From positions 1,823,501 to 1,887,500 of the forward strand of contig JAITYX010000077.1 of NCBI GenBank assembly GCA_021018815.1: a stretch of 64,000 bases of DNA, in the 5' to 3' direction. Position 1 is the stretch's first letter, and the number at the start of each line of letters is the position of its first letter. The notes under the pieces are model-generated. The model was not told the origin of the DNA and ran no database searches. It saw only the letters and a program-made list of their open reading frames with translations. The stretch comes from Talinum fruticosum. Taxonomy: Eukaryota > Streptophyta > Magnoliopsida > Caryophyllales > Talinaceae. Made by a program: the position numbers and the translations under genes. This document shows positions 23,200-38,143 of the stretch, piece by piece.

Positions 23200-25525
23200 C
23201 TCTCTCCTTTCGCTCCTCCTTGGAGGGAGCGTTTCACGATCGCCGGAAATCGCGATGGTTCGGTTCAGTAAAAAAAATTGGAATTTTATTTTAATTTTTT
23301 TGCCTTTCATTTAGGGAAATTTGGGTTAAAAAAAAAGGGAAAAAAAGTAAATAGAGAAGGAGAGAGAGATTAGAGAAGGTGGTGGATCAGTCGTGTTTTT
23401 GTGATCCCCGATTTTCCATTGTATATAGCTTAATCAAATTTAGCTCAGCTTAATTACAGTATTAATTAAGTATAAAAATATTTAATCCACTTTTTTGAGG
23501 CAGAGATTGCAAAGAAATTCATTTTCTTTTTTTTTGAGTTAATCTCTGCTGTTTAATCAAAGCAATCACCTTTTTTTAATAGAGTATTATAAATAATCTA
23601 GTGCAAATAAAATAGATAATTATGTTCCCTTAATTTGTTCATCTTTGTCAATGCCACCTATATCTCTAGTCCGAAAGTTCGTTTAAACTTGTTGCGTAAA
23701 TTGCATAATTACAAAAAGATTGCTCGGAATCGACCTTAGTATATTGTCCGAGTCATTTGAGATTGAAATGAAATTTAGACCCCGAGTTTGAAAGCTCGAT
23801 CTGAATTGGTATTATGAAAATCCGACCAAATCTCAAAATTAGAAAAAGATTGTTCGGATTAGACACCAGTATAAGTTTAAAGCTTTGCCCCACCTTTTAA
23901 AAAAAAAGGAAAATAAAAGGCTAAAATTAAAGCAAGGAGCCGCCGCGGGACAAGATTGTGGCGTAGTCTCCTTAAAATTAGGCCCACTTTTTATTATCAG
24001 GTCAATTGACCTACAAAATTTAATTAATTAAATTAATAAAACAGTTTATTTATAGAAGTATTCTTTGTTTAAGAAATTACTCCATAATTAGTAATTAATT
24101 AAAGAAATAAATAGGCCCCTCTCTCTCTCTCTCTCTCTCTTAGGGAGTGGAGATGGTCGGAAACGGACAGCAAAAGCTGGCCCACAAAAGACGCGGGCGA
24201 TGTGATGTGAAATGACAAAAAACCGCGGCTGCCGTTTTTATTTCTTATTTTTAATTAATTTTAAATATTAAGGTTTGGCCCGAGTCTTTGGTCCTCCACT
24301 CATCCAAATCTATTGCTCAAGATTTGCTGCCCCCCTAATTTAAGTACTTTATCAACATAATTATTTATAATATAATATTACGAGAATATAAAATAGTATT
24401 TTCCCCTTGTTTAATGGAAGCCTCGAAGTTATATTTAATTACATTATTCGAATATTATTTGAAGGTTTGTTTATTTTAACTGTTAACTTATTACGAGACC
24501 GTAACGGGTAGTTATACTTACTCGTTATGAGTCGTTATATGTTATTATAAATTATTATAAACTGTTAACTGTTATTAAATTGGTTGATATATACATAGTC
24601 TGAACAACTTGATCACCACGTCTAAGCAACATCTGTCCGGCAAAAGAAAAAAAAAGGCAAATAGTTAACGCGCTTGCTAAGTAATTAATTAATTAGTTAA
24701 TTAAGTGTGTGGGAGTGGGAAGGTACCTAAACTTATATTTTCTAATAAATAATTTGGAAAAAAATTATATAGGCATAATTTTCTGATTTAATTATTATAA
24801 AAAATGGGACCTCTCACACATGTGTTGAGAAAATAATATCACAATTATCAGCTCCACTTCGTTTTATTTAATATACAGTAATTAAAAATTGGGCAATAAT
24901 TGACAGATTATTATATGGAGAGAATCACAGGGTGCCACGATCTTTGTTGCACTTGCACCATCCTGCTCCCTTAAACAATTTTTTTAAAATAAAAATTAAT
25001 TAATTGAATTATTTTCTATGAAATTATGGGCAGATTTTGTTTTTTTTTTTTACTCAAAGTACAATATTAATGGGAAAACATATCTATCAAGTATAATAGA
25101 GTACATATATAATTTAATGTCAACTAATCATTTATTTTTCTCTGTTACAAATTTTCGAGACAAATCCTTCTATATTTATGACGATGATTATGTTACTTGA
25201 ACTCGATTACTACACTTGTATAGTGCTCGACATAACTATCGTGTCGGATTTAGCAAAATTTTGAAATTTTTTGTCTAAAATAGAATATCGGGTGTCTGTA
25301 TTTATATCTAAATGTTGAATGTCGGATACGAATATCTCTCCCAATTGACGGAGAAAACGTTTTTGGGATGGAGGGAGAAAATGACAAGAAAGTTGATCTA
25401 AAACCACACAAAAAAAAAAAGAAAAAGAAAAGAAAAAGGAAGAAGAGCGAGTGACGAGAGAGAAGTGTAGGGGAAACGGCGGTGAGTGGGGATTAGACAG
25501 ACACTTGTTACGCCGCTGAGTCGCC

Positions 25526-25560
<35 letters not shown>

Positions 25561-28500
25561 GTGGTGGGCCCCCACAGCTTGGCTGCTTGGAATTCGGATA
25601 GAAAGAGAAAGACGAAGACGAAGACAAAAACGACCTCGTGAAAGTCGTGATTCGCCGCGTTTAGTGCACCTCATCGTAACACACACTAAGTCATCAACCG
25701 CCAAATATTTATTTAATATTTAATATTTAAAACTCTCTCCATCCACCTCATCCTTATTTTATTTTTTTATTTATTTGTCATTTTAATTAAATTTTTTACT
25801 TTTATAATATAGACGGTTTTATCATACTAATGATATATTAATTACTAATCGCTAAGTATATCATTGATAGACACTAATTATAGTTGATTGTACCCTAGTG
25901 ATCGAACCGATATCTTTTGATTGTAACTCGCTAATCACGACTGTTAGTAACGATACTAACCGTTAGTCGCTAGCCGCTAATCGTGACGCTAGTAAATGCT
26001 GATAATTGTTCATTATTAATCATAATTGTTAACTTTTAACCATTAATTATAACATTTGAAATGAACAAACCTTAACTTGTCTTAAAATAAATCTACCTTA
26101 GTATTCATCCAATCGTCCAAAACGATAAGCAAATTGAAGCGGAGAGAGCATATTATAATTTAACTTTTTTATTGACTTTCAAATTTTAAACTATAAAATT
26201 AATTAAGAATATAATTAATTTTACGTTTTTAACATATTACGACTTAGAAAAATTTTATAAAAGTGTTCCTTCATAATATATTTTCTTATATATTTCAAGA
26301 GATAAAAATTGAAAAAATTAACCATGGTATATGATGATGGTAATTTTTATAGGTTGATAGTTAGAATACTATTTAAAAAAATTCTCATACGTGTGACGCT
26401 CTACTCAACTACCGTGTTTAAGGGTTGAGAGATCGCAGTATAATTTTCGATGACGACGACAATAAAGTATTGAAAAAAAAAAAGAAAGAAGTGGGCGGCA
26501 GCTTGCTGTGTTGTTTGATTGAGTGGGAATTTGTTGCCTTTTGAGGTGACACTGACTCATCTCTCTTTTCCTCTCCTCTTTCATATTCATTCACTTTCTT
26601 ATTCTTAATTATTTTTAATTAATTTTAATTAATTAATTTTTTTAATTAAAGTAATTATTGGTAGGTTTAAGTATAATAATAAGAAGAAGAATAATGATGG
26701 TTTAATTGGGTACTCCACCATATAAAGCCTTCTTGAGGCCCCACTTTTTGTCTAAGTGAGGCAAGAAACGAAAATACTCGAATTTTCTCACTCCCTATTT
26801 TTAAAAAAAAAAAAAAAAAAAAGTGGTCACCACCAAATCCACAATCAAATTCATGGGAGCCTTCTTTCTTTTTTCTTTTTTGTTTTTAGGGCATGATGTT
26901 GTTTATAAGTGGAACAATGAGGTTAGAGATGAGGAGTTGGAAGAAACTCTAGATATGATAAATCAATCCCTTGGTTTAGTTTTGATTTGGGTAATATCAG
27001 GTCGGGTTATGTTCAAATCAAAAGGTTTGGGTTGATTTTACGTTTAGATTTAGGTCGTTTGATGTTTGTACTAATAAGTTTATCTTATATAGAGAAATAA
27101 TTTGGGCTTAAAAATGTTCGGATCAAGTTCGGTTTGTTTTGGGTTAACTTCGGGTTAATAGTTCATAGAGTCGGTTTAAGTATAAATTTGGATCATCCGG
27201 TTTCACTTTTATCAATTGTACATTGTAAATTACATGGAAAGAAAAACAAAAAAATATACATTAATAGATAAGAGAAACTTTAGAAATACAAGCTCCATGT
27301 TACTTGTAGAAAGTGATTATTTCGTTACTTGTAGTAGACAAACATTAATTACGTTATCTTAACATTATATTGTGGAATGATATTGAGTGTCAGCGAGATC
27401 TCATCACAGTAGTTAAAACCAAAGTCTCGATATATTAGTTTTACGCTTGATTCTTTTATTATTTTTTAATTATAAAAAGCCCTCTTGCTTATTTCAAATA
27501 ATTAATGTAACCCCTTGCTTATTTACTAATCTAGTGATCTATAAAGATGATATACAAATACCACTACATGAACGCATACCTCAACCTCAACAAGTTGCAA
27601 AAATACACTTAACAAGTTGCAAAAATACAAGTTTATAAGTGTAAGTGGTAATTTCATATAATTAAGAAACTAATCTCAATTTTCAACAAAAAAGCTTGTC
27701 ATCAAAATATTAAGTGGGGGAAAAAAAAAAAAAGGTTGAAATACAAACAAGAAGATAAAGGGTTGTGATTAAAAAAAAAAAAAAAGGAAGATTAAAGGGT
27801 TGTTCCATGAATATTTAGGATAAGATGCTAAGAATAAATAGTGTTACCAAATCAATCCACCAATTTGAATAATTATATTTAAGAAAAAAATTAGTTTAAT
27901 TGGGGGTTTGATTAATTTGATATCTAATTTTAGTTTTAAATAATTTTTATATATGATTTTTTTAGTCTTTTAATTCTTCATTTAATTTGAAAAATATATG
28001 CATTATTATTGGACATGCACATCAACAACCAGGAATATTATTGATATCTTACAAAATCAGTGAATCACTCGTGCCAATAGATGCTTGACACACGTGGGAA
28101 ATTCCATGGAATATTTAATCACTCCTCTAATTTCAACAACTTGTGGAGCTTTGTCAAGGAATCTGAGGGGGTGGAGGACACATGAATGAATATTATATAC
28201 TTTTTTTTTTTTTTTTTTTTTGGTCCTGTTTTATTTATCTATAAGGAGCGGTATGGTTATAAGTTGTAAACCGTAATACTGTAAGGCTGTAAAGAATTGC
28301 AAAGAATTGTAAGGAACTCGACGATAGTTGTAAATCTTAGTTACAAAAGGTTGTGAGGAGTTATAAACAGATATAAGAAGTTGTAAACATTTACAAAGAT
28401 ATAAAGTAAAGTTAAATAAGATTGGTTTTACAATTTTTTATAACTAATCTTATAACTACCTTATAAATATTTACACCTAAAAAACAAAAATATCATACGA

Positions 28501-30210
28501 CATATTGTAGGAGGGAGACGGAGTGAGTGCATAATTGGGGTGAGAGAGAATTTGATTAATTGAGTCATGTTTGGGTTTAATGGAACTAATGATCAAATTG
28601 TCACAAAGCATTAGGGCTTTATTCCTCCACTCATTTATAATATTAACCTCCCCAAATAGAAACTAATCAAATTTGTAATTGTAATTAAAACACCCACTAA
28701 TAGAATTTAGAAGCATTGAGTCCTCTCTTCTCTTGCTACAAAAAGAGGGGATATATTCTCAAGACTTGTCCTCCATTGGGTCCTATAAAAGTGAAGAAAT
28801 AATGGATGAAACTTTACCCTTTTCTTCTTCCTTGTTTTTTTTTAAACAAACGATAGGCAGTATAATTAATAGGCCATTATATTTTTATAAGAGTTCTATC
28901 TAAATTGTCCTTGACGAGAAAGAGAAAAGGGAAACACAAAGACAAAAATATTACCACAAAGAAGAAGAAGATGATTGCCTTCACGAAAGATATGTTGAAT
29001 AATAACTTGATATCAAACTTTAAGATATCATCTTATATCTTGAATTAGAGTTTAGATCTCCCAAGGGGCATGTATCTCACCCTTCAATGTTCGGATAAGT
29101 ACTTGATTATCATCTTCAAGAAAAATCGAATGATATCCCGCCTGTACAACAACTCGTACTCTATTTCTTATAGTTGTTGCTTCGCTACAAGAACCGATGT
29201 CATCTCTAAGTTACATGAACCAATTATTGAATGAATCTTCCATCTCAACTTCTAATTATAAACATGTCTACATTTGACAACGACAACTTCAATCCATCAA
29301 AACGATGGAACTTTACTTAAGTAGCGTAAAAATGTCTTGTGTTTTATTAGGATCAGACCACGTTCGCTATCATTTCATTTAACAAGAGTTCTAATTTCGT
29401 TTGATGGAAGATTTTTTCCTAGTTTTTTAATTCGATTTTCAACGTAGTTCTAAATATTGCAATATATACCACAATTTTACATGAAGCGAGAAACAACATT
29501 ACTATTTTTATTGAATATATAATTTCAAAAATTGATCAAACACTCAAAATATCGTAACACCAATCAATAGGATATGACATCCACATTTTTACTGAAATTA
29601 ACCCGAACACAAGTTTCTAACGACTTATATCCGGTACGAAAATTGACAATGACTGAAATAAGTGACTTATATATCAAAATTGATGAGAGTTAAGACAAAC
29701 CATTACTAAATTAGTCCTAAAAAACACTCACTTGTGTGAAACTAATTTAAACTCCAAAATGAAACCACCAAAGAACTTGCTTTGTTGCTTGGAACATATA
29801 CATATAGATAGATGGCTTACCTAAAAATATCACCTTTAATAATATATATGGATGGCTTTTTCCAAAAAGTCAACAAAGTTAACTCCTTAAAAATTACTGT
29901 CCTAATCATTACTAATTTGGTTTAAACACTACAATTATGCACAAAGATGCTGTTAGGTGCTACTTTAATTGAATGGTAAAAGTGTACTTTCTTTTATAAT
30001 CTATTTCTACAAAAGGATCTAGGTGGAAAGAGTGTACGATCTTTTCAGTGATTTGTCGTCTAAGGATATGTATATTTTCGTTAATAATCAGTTGATATAA
30101 TCCCTTTCTTGTTGATGATAAACCAATAAAAATTAATTAACCCATGAACATTGACGAAGTTAATTAATTAAAAGGTGATAAATTAAGTAAAAATTGTAAT
30201 GTTCCTGCTT
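23200..30210. other. Long gene-poor AT-rich interval
   Basis: ERF 3' UTR to about 23460, then about 6.7 kb with no gene I can support. Contents: CT tracts at 24119-24140 and 25528-25556, poly-A/T runs (26803-26821, 28201-28221), diverged repeats built on TTGTAA/GTTATAA words around 28245-28480, and CTAATCG/GCTAATCGTGA words around 25830-26040 that may be eroded hAT-type MITEs. A compositionally distinct, less AT-rich patch at 25440-25680 could be a promoter or leader, but no coding exon follows. Confidence 0.5.
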
Positions 30211-30219
30211 AATTTCTTT

Positions 30220-30700
30220 GTTGAAAGCTAATTACTTTGGTGAAACCGGACATGGATGGGGAGTCTGTCGTTAGGGATATCATTGGCAGCTGCTCGCTGT
30301 CTGCAGATTACCCAAGGATTGGGCTTTCTTGGGGTCGAGATGGAGGAGGTAAGAGCATGTTGGTTCGCTTTGTTAGAAGTTATCAAATTGGGTATCAAGA
30401 ATGTGCGTGGAGGGCAACTGCTTGGCCCTAGTTTCAAAACTTAAAGAGGGTGCGAGACTATCTTCGGACATTGGTCTTTGGTGGACGATATTCTTTCGCT
30501 TTATCTTTCTTTTGATTATGTTGCTTTCTTGTTTGTGAAAACGCGAGGAATAGAGTAGCTCATTATTTAATTTTATGTGTTAGGATTTGTTTGAATGATC
30601 ACTTGGATTGCATCTTAGAACTGACTTTGGACGGCTAGTGTTCATCTTGACTCATTAACTAATACAACACCCCGCCTTTTCTATCAAAAAAAAATTCTTT
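30220..30700 (+). mobile_element. Decayed LINE 3' end with RNase H-like remnant
   Basis: Broken frames together resemble the RNase H-like tail of plant non-LTR elements: EVRACWFALLEVIKLGIKNV, then in another frame CLALVSKLKEGARLSSD, then LSFDYVAFLFVK, followed by stop codons. Downstream the text ACACCCCGCCTTTTCTATCAAAAAAAAATT is a typical LINE 3' UTR plus poly(A) tail, ending near 30700. There is no reverse transcriptase part, so it is a 5'-truncated dead copy. Confidence 0.65.
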
Positions 30701-32900
30701 GTTTTTTTATTTGAAAAAAAAGAATTTTACTTTTACTTTTAGAGGCAAAAATATCCATCATGATATGATGACGCATGCATGAATCATGATCATCACCGAT
30801 TAAGCCCATGACTTAGTCAAAGACTCGTCATAATATAAAAAAGAAGAAAAAAATTTCCCTATCACATCCATCAACAACATCATCATCAATATCTCCTCCT
30901 CATGATCATCAAGCTTTTTTTTTCTTTGTTTTTTCCCTTTTGGGTCAAATTGCATGGATGAATGTATCTTTTACATCATACATGCGATCATCCACATCAT
31001 GTATGCGAGGCATGGTTATCATGGTCATTAGTTAATTGACTCTAATAATTACAGTTAAAGTTCGGGTCTACGTGACATGACACAATTTAAGAGAAGAAAT
31101 ATAATATTTTTTTTAAAACGAACATAAATAAATTGTTAAAAAATAAATAAATAAATAGAAACGAACATAAATAGATTATATTTTTATGTCGAACATAAAA
31201 AACACAAAATTTTAAAGATTTGGAATAAAATAAATTTAGTGAATGTGAATGACAAAGGGTGGGGAAAGGGAGAAGAAGTTGAATTGATTTGTATGGCTAA
31301 GAAGTTGTTTGAAGAAATTGTGAATGGGAAAGAATGAAAAATTGAAGGAGGCATCCATCACCAACAACAACAACAACAACAGCTCATGTTAAATATGTAT
31401 TTTCTTCAACACGTAAAAATTAATTGGTTGAAGGTTCAACGTCAAAGGGAGGGAAACACAAGATGACATTTATATTCATGTTGACGTTGATGTTGATGTT
31501 GATGCCTGTGACTGACTGTGAGAAGAGAGAGAGAGAGAGAAAGGGAAAGACTGGAATTGAAGTGACTGAAATTGCGTGTTTCTTCAACGTTTTCTGCACT
31601 TGTTAAGCAAGCTACCCTCCTGCTTACATTGACTGTCCATTTTGACCAAAAATAATAATAATATCTGGTCGTGGGTCCGATTTTATTTAGCTGTAACAAG
31701 TTAGAAGGTTGTAACGAGATGCAGAAGTTGCAAGAAAATATAAACAAGTTGTAAAGATATAAGTTAAAATTAAATGGAGCAAGTCGTTGTTTTCCACTTT
31801 TTTGTAGTTTCTTATGTATAGTTTATATATCTTTTTGTAGTTGTAAGTACGACTATTTCATATGGAGTACTACATAAAAGCTCCTTGCAACTTTTTATAT
31901 GTAGCTTCTTACAATGCAGTACGACAAAATGATGAACGAAGATTTGTTATTTGAAATTGTTTATACAAAATCGTGTTCAAAGACTGCATTAATATGAAGT
32001 GTAAACGTTATTATGAAACCCATATGATGGGGTATGAATATGAGCAGTTTTATAGATGGGTCAAGGTTTATTCTGTAATAAATGGTAAAAAACAATAATT
32101 CTAACAACAGTATACGGTAATAAATGTAAAGGAATTGTATAAAGAAGCGATAAAAGAATTGTAAGTAACAGTAAGCGATTTATTAATGCCCCTAGCTGTT
32201 ACTTACAATAGAATGCAAGAAGGAGAATCGAATATAGGATCTGACGTACCCATAACGTCAACTTTGATATCTAGACAAAGACTTCATTATACGCATGTGT
32301 AGAAAAGATTTGAACTTCTTGATTAGGAATATGATGTGCTACTAGGGTTGCTGGTCCATCCCCACCCACTTAGAAGCCTACAAAATTAAAAGTGATTATG
32401 CCCTTCTTTTCAGGTCACCTTACCTCCTACTATTAGACAAATCCAAATTCTTGTATGAAATAGGTATATACAGCAATTTCAAATAAACTTTTTTTTTGGG
32501 GGGCGGGGAGGAAGAAATACACCATCTGCATACTTACCATTTTTTCATCCCCGCTACTTTGGACATGTGTCTATATCTTATTGTGCCGAGTGGCAAAAAT
32601 GAAGAATCCAGGTAACATAGCACATTGTGGAGAACACTAAAAATCAACTCTGTTTTTCTGCAGATTGCTATAACAGTTAGTTCCTATTGCTGTGTGTGTT
32701 ACACTAGGCTCTGCCAAAAACCAAGGAGAAAAAAGAATGGGACAAAAATATACAAATACAGAATCAGTCAAATTTACAGTGTTCAAGGGATATTGACATT
32801 TTATCAAGGATCTCGGCTTCCAACTTCGAAGTAGTGTCACTTAATGATCATCTCCCCCACAGGAGAATTGATCGATCGCATAATACTGGCTGCAGTGGCA
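30700..32900. other. Intergenic, AT-rich, no gene seen
   Basis: Includes a CAA run (31362-31382), a GA tract at about 31527-31541, an interrupted GTTGATGTTGATG stretch and diverged GTTGTAA-type repeats at 31690-31930 similar in wording to those near 28.3 kb. The last part, towards 32980, is the probable 3' UTR of the minus-strand RLP4-like gene. Confidence 0.45.
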
Positions 32901-32979
32901 TCTGACGAGTATATCCAGGATCATGTGAATAAAATGCTCAAGTTTGTATTGGATGCGTCAATGGTGCTCGGCTACTCAA

Positions 32980-35760
32980 TCAAGATAGCAAAATCGGACC
33001 ATTTTCGGAGGCTGTTCGAGCACCTTGCTGTATTGTCATCTGAACATCACGTGAGAACTGAGTCCTCTTTTTTGCATAGGGTGCTTCTCCTCTAGCTGTC
33101 AGAGAAGAATAACGTTGAAATATGTTATTGATACGATGATAACTAGCGTGAAGTAAACAGTATCAATTTTCATAGCTGAATCCACTTGTTTAAAAGAATA
33201 GACATACGCATGATATTCTTACACATTCAAGACTTTTTATCCCTTGTTTTTGAGAGATTCTAGCATGAAAGTTTGTGGGGGTTCTTACCAGATATTCTCT
33301 GAGCCCGGAGAATGTTCTGCCGCCTCTTCCACCAAATCATTGAGCATCCAACAGCAAACAACAATCCCAAGCATGCAGCAAAGACAATGCCAACTTTAGC
33401 ACCAGCAGAGAGATGAGGCCCACATGTTGGCAAGCCAGGTATACCACACAACCCTGCATTATCCGTGAAACTGAAATAACCGAGTTAACAATTTGATGTC
33501 TAGGAGGGAAAAAAGGGGAGGGGAAAGGAAGAGATCATAGGTACACACTTGAAGCTAGCTCTGTGCAACAGTCTTCCACCAAGTGCAGCTGGAACTCTTC
33601 CTGACAGCTTGTTGCCATTGAGATTTCTGAATAATGATAAACCAATAATTAGTTGCTCTAATTGAAAATAAATTGGAATGTTAGCCAGTCAGGTTTTGAA
33701 CCTACAGAATCCGCAATGAGTTCAACTGTCCAAGGCTTTCAGGAATTGAACCATTGAAAAAGTTGTAGGAAAGATCCCTGCCATAAGTAATATAAAGTTA
33801 GAAGACAAGAGAACCCTAGTAAACTGCTGATTTATCTATAAAAGGTAGACTATGATGGAGCAAGTTTAAGCATTTGCAATGCACTTACAGCTTTTCCAAG
33901 CTCTTGATCGTCCCAATTGTCGGAGGAATAGGTCCATGAATGCTGTTTCCGCTAAGGTTTCTGAGACATTTAAAGCAATATTAGGACATGAACATCATGC
34001 TTGGGATATGTTTATATCCCATCTAACAGTGTGAAAGATGTAATTCAACTTTATCTAAAATGTCAATAAGCTCATAGGTATATCAAGTACATGAATGATT
34101 CAAAAGCTCACAATGGAAAGAGTACTGATTCTGCAGTATCATGACTTACATGCTCTGTAGATTAGATAACTTCGATATATCTCGAGGGAGGAAGCCACGC
34201 AATCCCTGATTGTCAAGACCACTGAGAATGCAGAAAATAAATTTCTTCACTAAAAGAAACAATAAAGAGTCAAGACTGATCAGATTAACTTTCAATGTTA
34301 ACAAATCGACGTGTGAAAAGTTTTGCCACACATTGTTCAGGATTCATCGCTAGATGAAGTTAGTTTGTTCACTAAAAGAAATAATGAATAGTCAATACTG
34401 ATCATATTAGCTTTTGCGACACAGATTGAGCATATGTTCATGCTACTCTAAGGCAAGCGAATGAGGCTTTGTTGAAACTTGGACAATCAAGAAACCTATT
34501 TTGGCTGAGATTACATATGCATACTTTATTTATATGTGGAATGACAATCAAGAAACCAAAATTCAACATATTAAACAAATATCAAGAGAATACGGACCTG
34601 GCAAAGTTTTAACACTAACCATGATCCCAATGACTTGGGAATCAGGTCTATACCCAGTCTGACACCAAAAAAGGTAACCTGACTTCAACCCAAATTCAAC
34701 CGAAATTATCCTACCAGTGTAACTTACATTTCCAAGATAAACTCAGCCATCAACACCATAGCCAAAGTTGACCCGGACTGAGTGACCTGACCCCTGCCCG
34801 ACCTTAAGTTACTCCAAATGATGTAGTTGCTACCAAACCAAACAAAACATTACCCCAGAGCCCACCTAGGAAGGCTGTATCCTGCTCGCAAGAAGTTGAC
34901 CACCTTCTAGTTCTCAGGTCTAAAGATCACAAAGCTAGCAGCTCCCTCGGCAAAGGTAATCAATGCCATATATGCAGCCAGTAACAGTTACTGAACGAAG
35001 AAATCCATAGCTCAAAGATAGGCATACAGGGTATTTGTCGACAATCATAAATTTATGCATGATAAAAGCCAAAATGTATTAGTTAGAACATAAGAAACCA
35101 AAAAGAAAATAGGAAAATGTTTACTACTCACAGGCCATCGATGAACCATCTATTCTTAGCACTATCAAATTGACAATCTGCTCCTGTCCATGGATGTTGC
35201 TGTGGAACACATGGATCGCCATTCCATCCAAGACGATGAGGAAGTTGCAGTGCATTTTTTAGAGCTTGCAAAGCACTAACTAGAAAGAATATAAACAGAT
35301 AATTAATAGATGCCCACATAGGTTTAACTTCAACAATGATATAAATAATAGCAGGAAATGCAACGATGAAAACAAGTTTAAAATGTTTCTTGTCTTTTCC
35401 CGGTTTTGCATTAACAAAGGCAGGTTCGGTGTAAAGAAATTAAGAACATGCAGCTCCATCAAACATCTCCTTGCATCAGTATATACGAAGAAATGCACCG
35501 AAGTTAGTAAAAGATTGGACTTTTTTGGGAGGTCAATGCCAGGTTGATTGACAAGTTTCTCTCACATACAGAAGAATGGGATTTCTACATAGCAACTCTT
35601 TGCTTCATCCATTATCTCGTTTCAAATATAACACCAATTTTACTAGAAGATAACCACAACCACTATACCAAACTATGTATTGAGTCAATGCAAATAACTA
35701 TATTGCTAAGTTGGAATCAATCACAAACATTAATAAAGGAAACTTAAACCTGTATGGAAC

Positions 35761-35794
<34 letters not shown>

Positions 35795-38143
35795 TCACAG
35801 AGGAATATACCTTCAACAGCTAAAGTTTGGGCCTCGGCTGGAATAAGTTGGAAGACCTCAATAGCGTTTATCAGGGCATGACTTCCATTGGTGGGGCGGA
35901 AACTTATAGTCAAAGTTCGGCCATCAACAGCAACAGTTGTGTTCAGAACCAAAGCAGTATTAACACCCCCACTCATGCTAACAATGTCTACAGCTTTAAA
36001 TTCAATATCACCATTTATCGAAATGTCAAAGACCCTTTGCCCTGCTTTAGTTACAGAAGGATCAATCTCAGCAAAATGTAGCCAGACAGAGTAATTACTA
36101 TTGGGTTCCACATCCATTGTATAAGTTAATTCAGGCTCAGTATCAGTACTAACTAGTGCTGATTGATAAAGAGCTTGTGGGTAAAAATTTGGAGCTACTG
36201 AAACCTTGTGGATATTTGTTTCAACAGCAATAGACTTGTCAGAACTTTCGCCAAAAGTTGGCAGTGCGTTCCAGAACCTATCTCCACCCCATGGGTCACT
36301 TCCATAATCTTCACCAAACCTTGGCTTCCCTTGACCACAGCTAACCCTTTTGACTGTTTTCAGAATTGACCCTCTACCAAATCGAGGACCGAAAAAGTAA
36401 GCCTTGTTATCAACTTGAAGAATTTCAACTGAAAGGATAGCTGGATCACCATGACCTGTGCTGTGGAAACAAAGAGATGCTTTGCCATCAGTAAGAAAGA
36501 CAATGGCTTCAGTGAAAACTCTCTCATTATCTTGATTACTCCACCCAGCGCTCAGAGAGTCCACTAGAGTTCCTTCTACAGAAACCTCAAATAGAGGTTC
36601 ATTGTCAAAGTTTGGATCGTCAACCAGCCCAAAGAATATCCTCACTACATAACGTCCAGATGGTACACGCTTGATGATGTAGCAGTTTTCTGGACCCTCA
36701 GATAAAGGGAAAAATCGGAGTGTGGACAGTGGAGGGCTGATAAAACTGGGGCGTGTAGCATTAGCAGGTACTCCCCGTATATGCAAAGTCCTTGTACCAC
36801 AGTGTATTGGTTGGCTTAGTGTGGACATTCTTTCTGGCTCCACAGCTCAATCGCAAAGCATAGGGAGCTGTAATTCAAGAAAGTTATCCAAATAACATTA
36901 AACAAAAATTAAGAACATATCCAAGTCCATTCTTTAAAAAGCATACTGCTTGTATATAAATACATGTTATTCCAAATTCATATATTTCCAAAACACATTA
37001 CAATGCGATCATATGAACCTCCCAACACCATCTAGACCTTCTAAACTGATCGCATGAACTCACAGTCCTCAAAGGGCATGCATATGTAGGGTGCCACCGT
37101 TCCACTGCCAGAAACTCCCTTGCGCAAATGCACAAGGATCATCCTAAGGAATACAACCTTTCAAAGATGCAAGCAGATCAACCACAGCATTGGCTGCCTG
37201 GCCCACCGCCATTCGATTCCCCAACCCAACACCAACTGATTCCCCTTTCAAACAGAAAGCATAACCGAGGACAGAAACCAGTCCAATGTAGTCCAAACAC
37301 TGGACTACGCCTCTTTCCTGACTTAGGTTGGAAGAGGGGGTTGACTCTTGCTGGCAATGGTGACACTCTAAAGCTCATTAAGTAATTAGAACACAATCAA
37401 GTGTTGATCTTGGCAATTGTAAAATGTCTCAATAAGTCTCCCATAAATTGAAGGCTTGGTGGTTTTATTTCAACAAAAGCAGGTCAACTACTGAAGCAGA
37501 GAACGGAATGCCTTTAAGACCTAATCATGACAAGTGGTCCAATGAGAGAGAGACTAGCCAAAAGCCACAGCACTCGGAACCAAAATTAGCATTCATTTTG
37601 CAGGATTGAATCAGAATGAATCTTCACACTCAATGAACTGCAATGAAAAGCAGAAATACCCATGATAGCATCGCAATATAACATAAACACTTGCATTAGT
37701 TCAGAACAAATTCAACCCAGGAAACATCAATCTTGTTCCAAAATTCCAGCAATAAAGATCGAAATTCAGATATCCAGACTTCTATGGAAGCTCATACTAT
37801 TATATTCGAACCAGATCAACTTAACTTACAGATCTATCTTCCTCATAATTTGAAGTTAAAATGAACCCATCAATGAAATTGAATTGAGTACATAAATGCC
37901 CACCGACCCAAATCACAGAAAGGGCTCAGAATGGAAACCCGCATTAATTCATTAAATCCACTAAAGATGCAAAGAAAAAAGAACAAAATTTTCACTACCC
38001 AAAATCAGATCCTCAAGCAGGAAATGAAGTAGAAGGATTGACTGAAGAAAAAGAAGAAAATAAAACTCACCAGCTGCGTGAGATGTGAAGCAGGTTGAGA
38101 AGAAGCTAAGTAGTAACAGCAGAAGAAGAAGGCGAGTAAGCAT
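32980..38143 (-). CDS. RLP4: Malectin-like/LRR receptor-like protein, RLP4 type
   Basis: Nine exons on the minus strand, listed 5' to 3': 38071-38143, 35811-36867, 35132-35279, 34150-34221, 33889-33960, 33706-33777, 33549-33626, 33289-33470, 32980-33095. The sum is 1870 bases; restoring two G in the C run at 36773-36776 gives 1872, or 623 residues, close to what I recall for Arabidopsis RLP4. Order: Leu-rich signal peptide (1-24, MLTRLLLLLLLLSFF), malectin-like carbohydrate-binding domain (about 27-377), cap WNGDPC (about 390), LRRs mostly one per 72-base exon (about 427-525, for example DLSYNFFNGSIPESLG), one transmembrane helix (about 547-570, VGIVFAACLGLLFAVG), and a short basic tail with no kinase. 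It probably sits at the plasma membrane sensing cell-wall carbohydrate or peptide, signalling through a partner kinase. Divergent from DRM1. Confidence 0.92.
35761..35793. repeat. (GA)n microsatellite in RLP4 intron 2
   Basis: GA-rich run on the plus strand (CT on the transcribed strand), 17 bases inside the intron from the donor at 35810. Likely length-polymorphic and of possible use as a marker. Confidence 0.85.

Noticed and set aside
30237..30444. Small gene encoding about 62 residues
   Set aside because: The frame is part of a decayed LINE RNase H-like tail with a poly(A)-like end.
34600..34830. GACCTGACCC-rich patch in an RLP4 intron, similar in wording to 59220-59600 in RING1
   Set aside because: The two stretches share short words only; I could not align them well enough to call a dispersed repeat.
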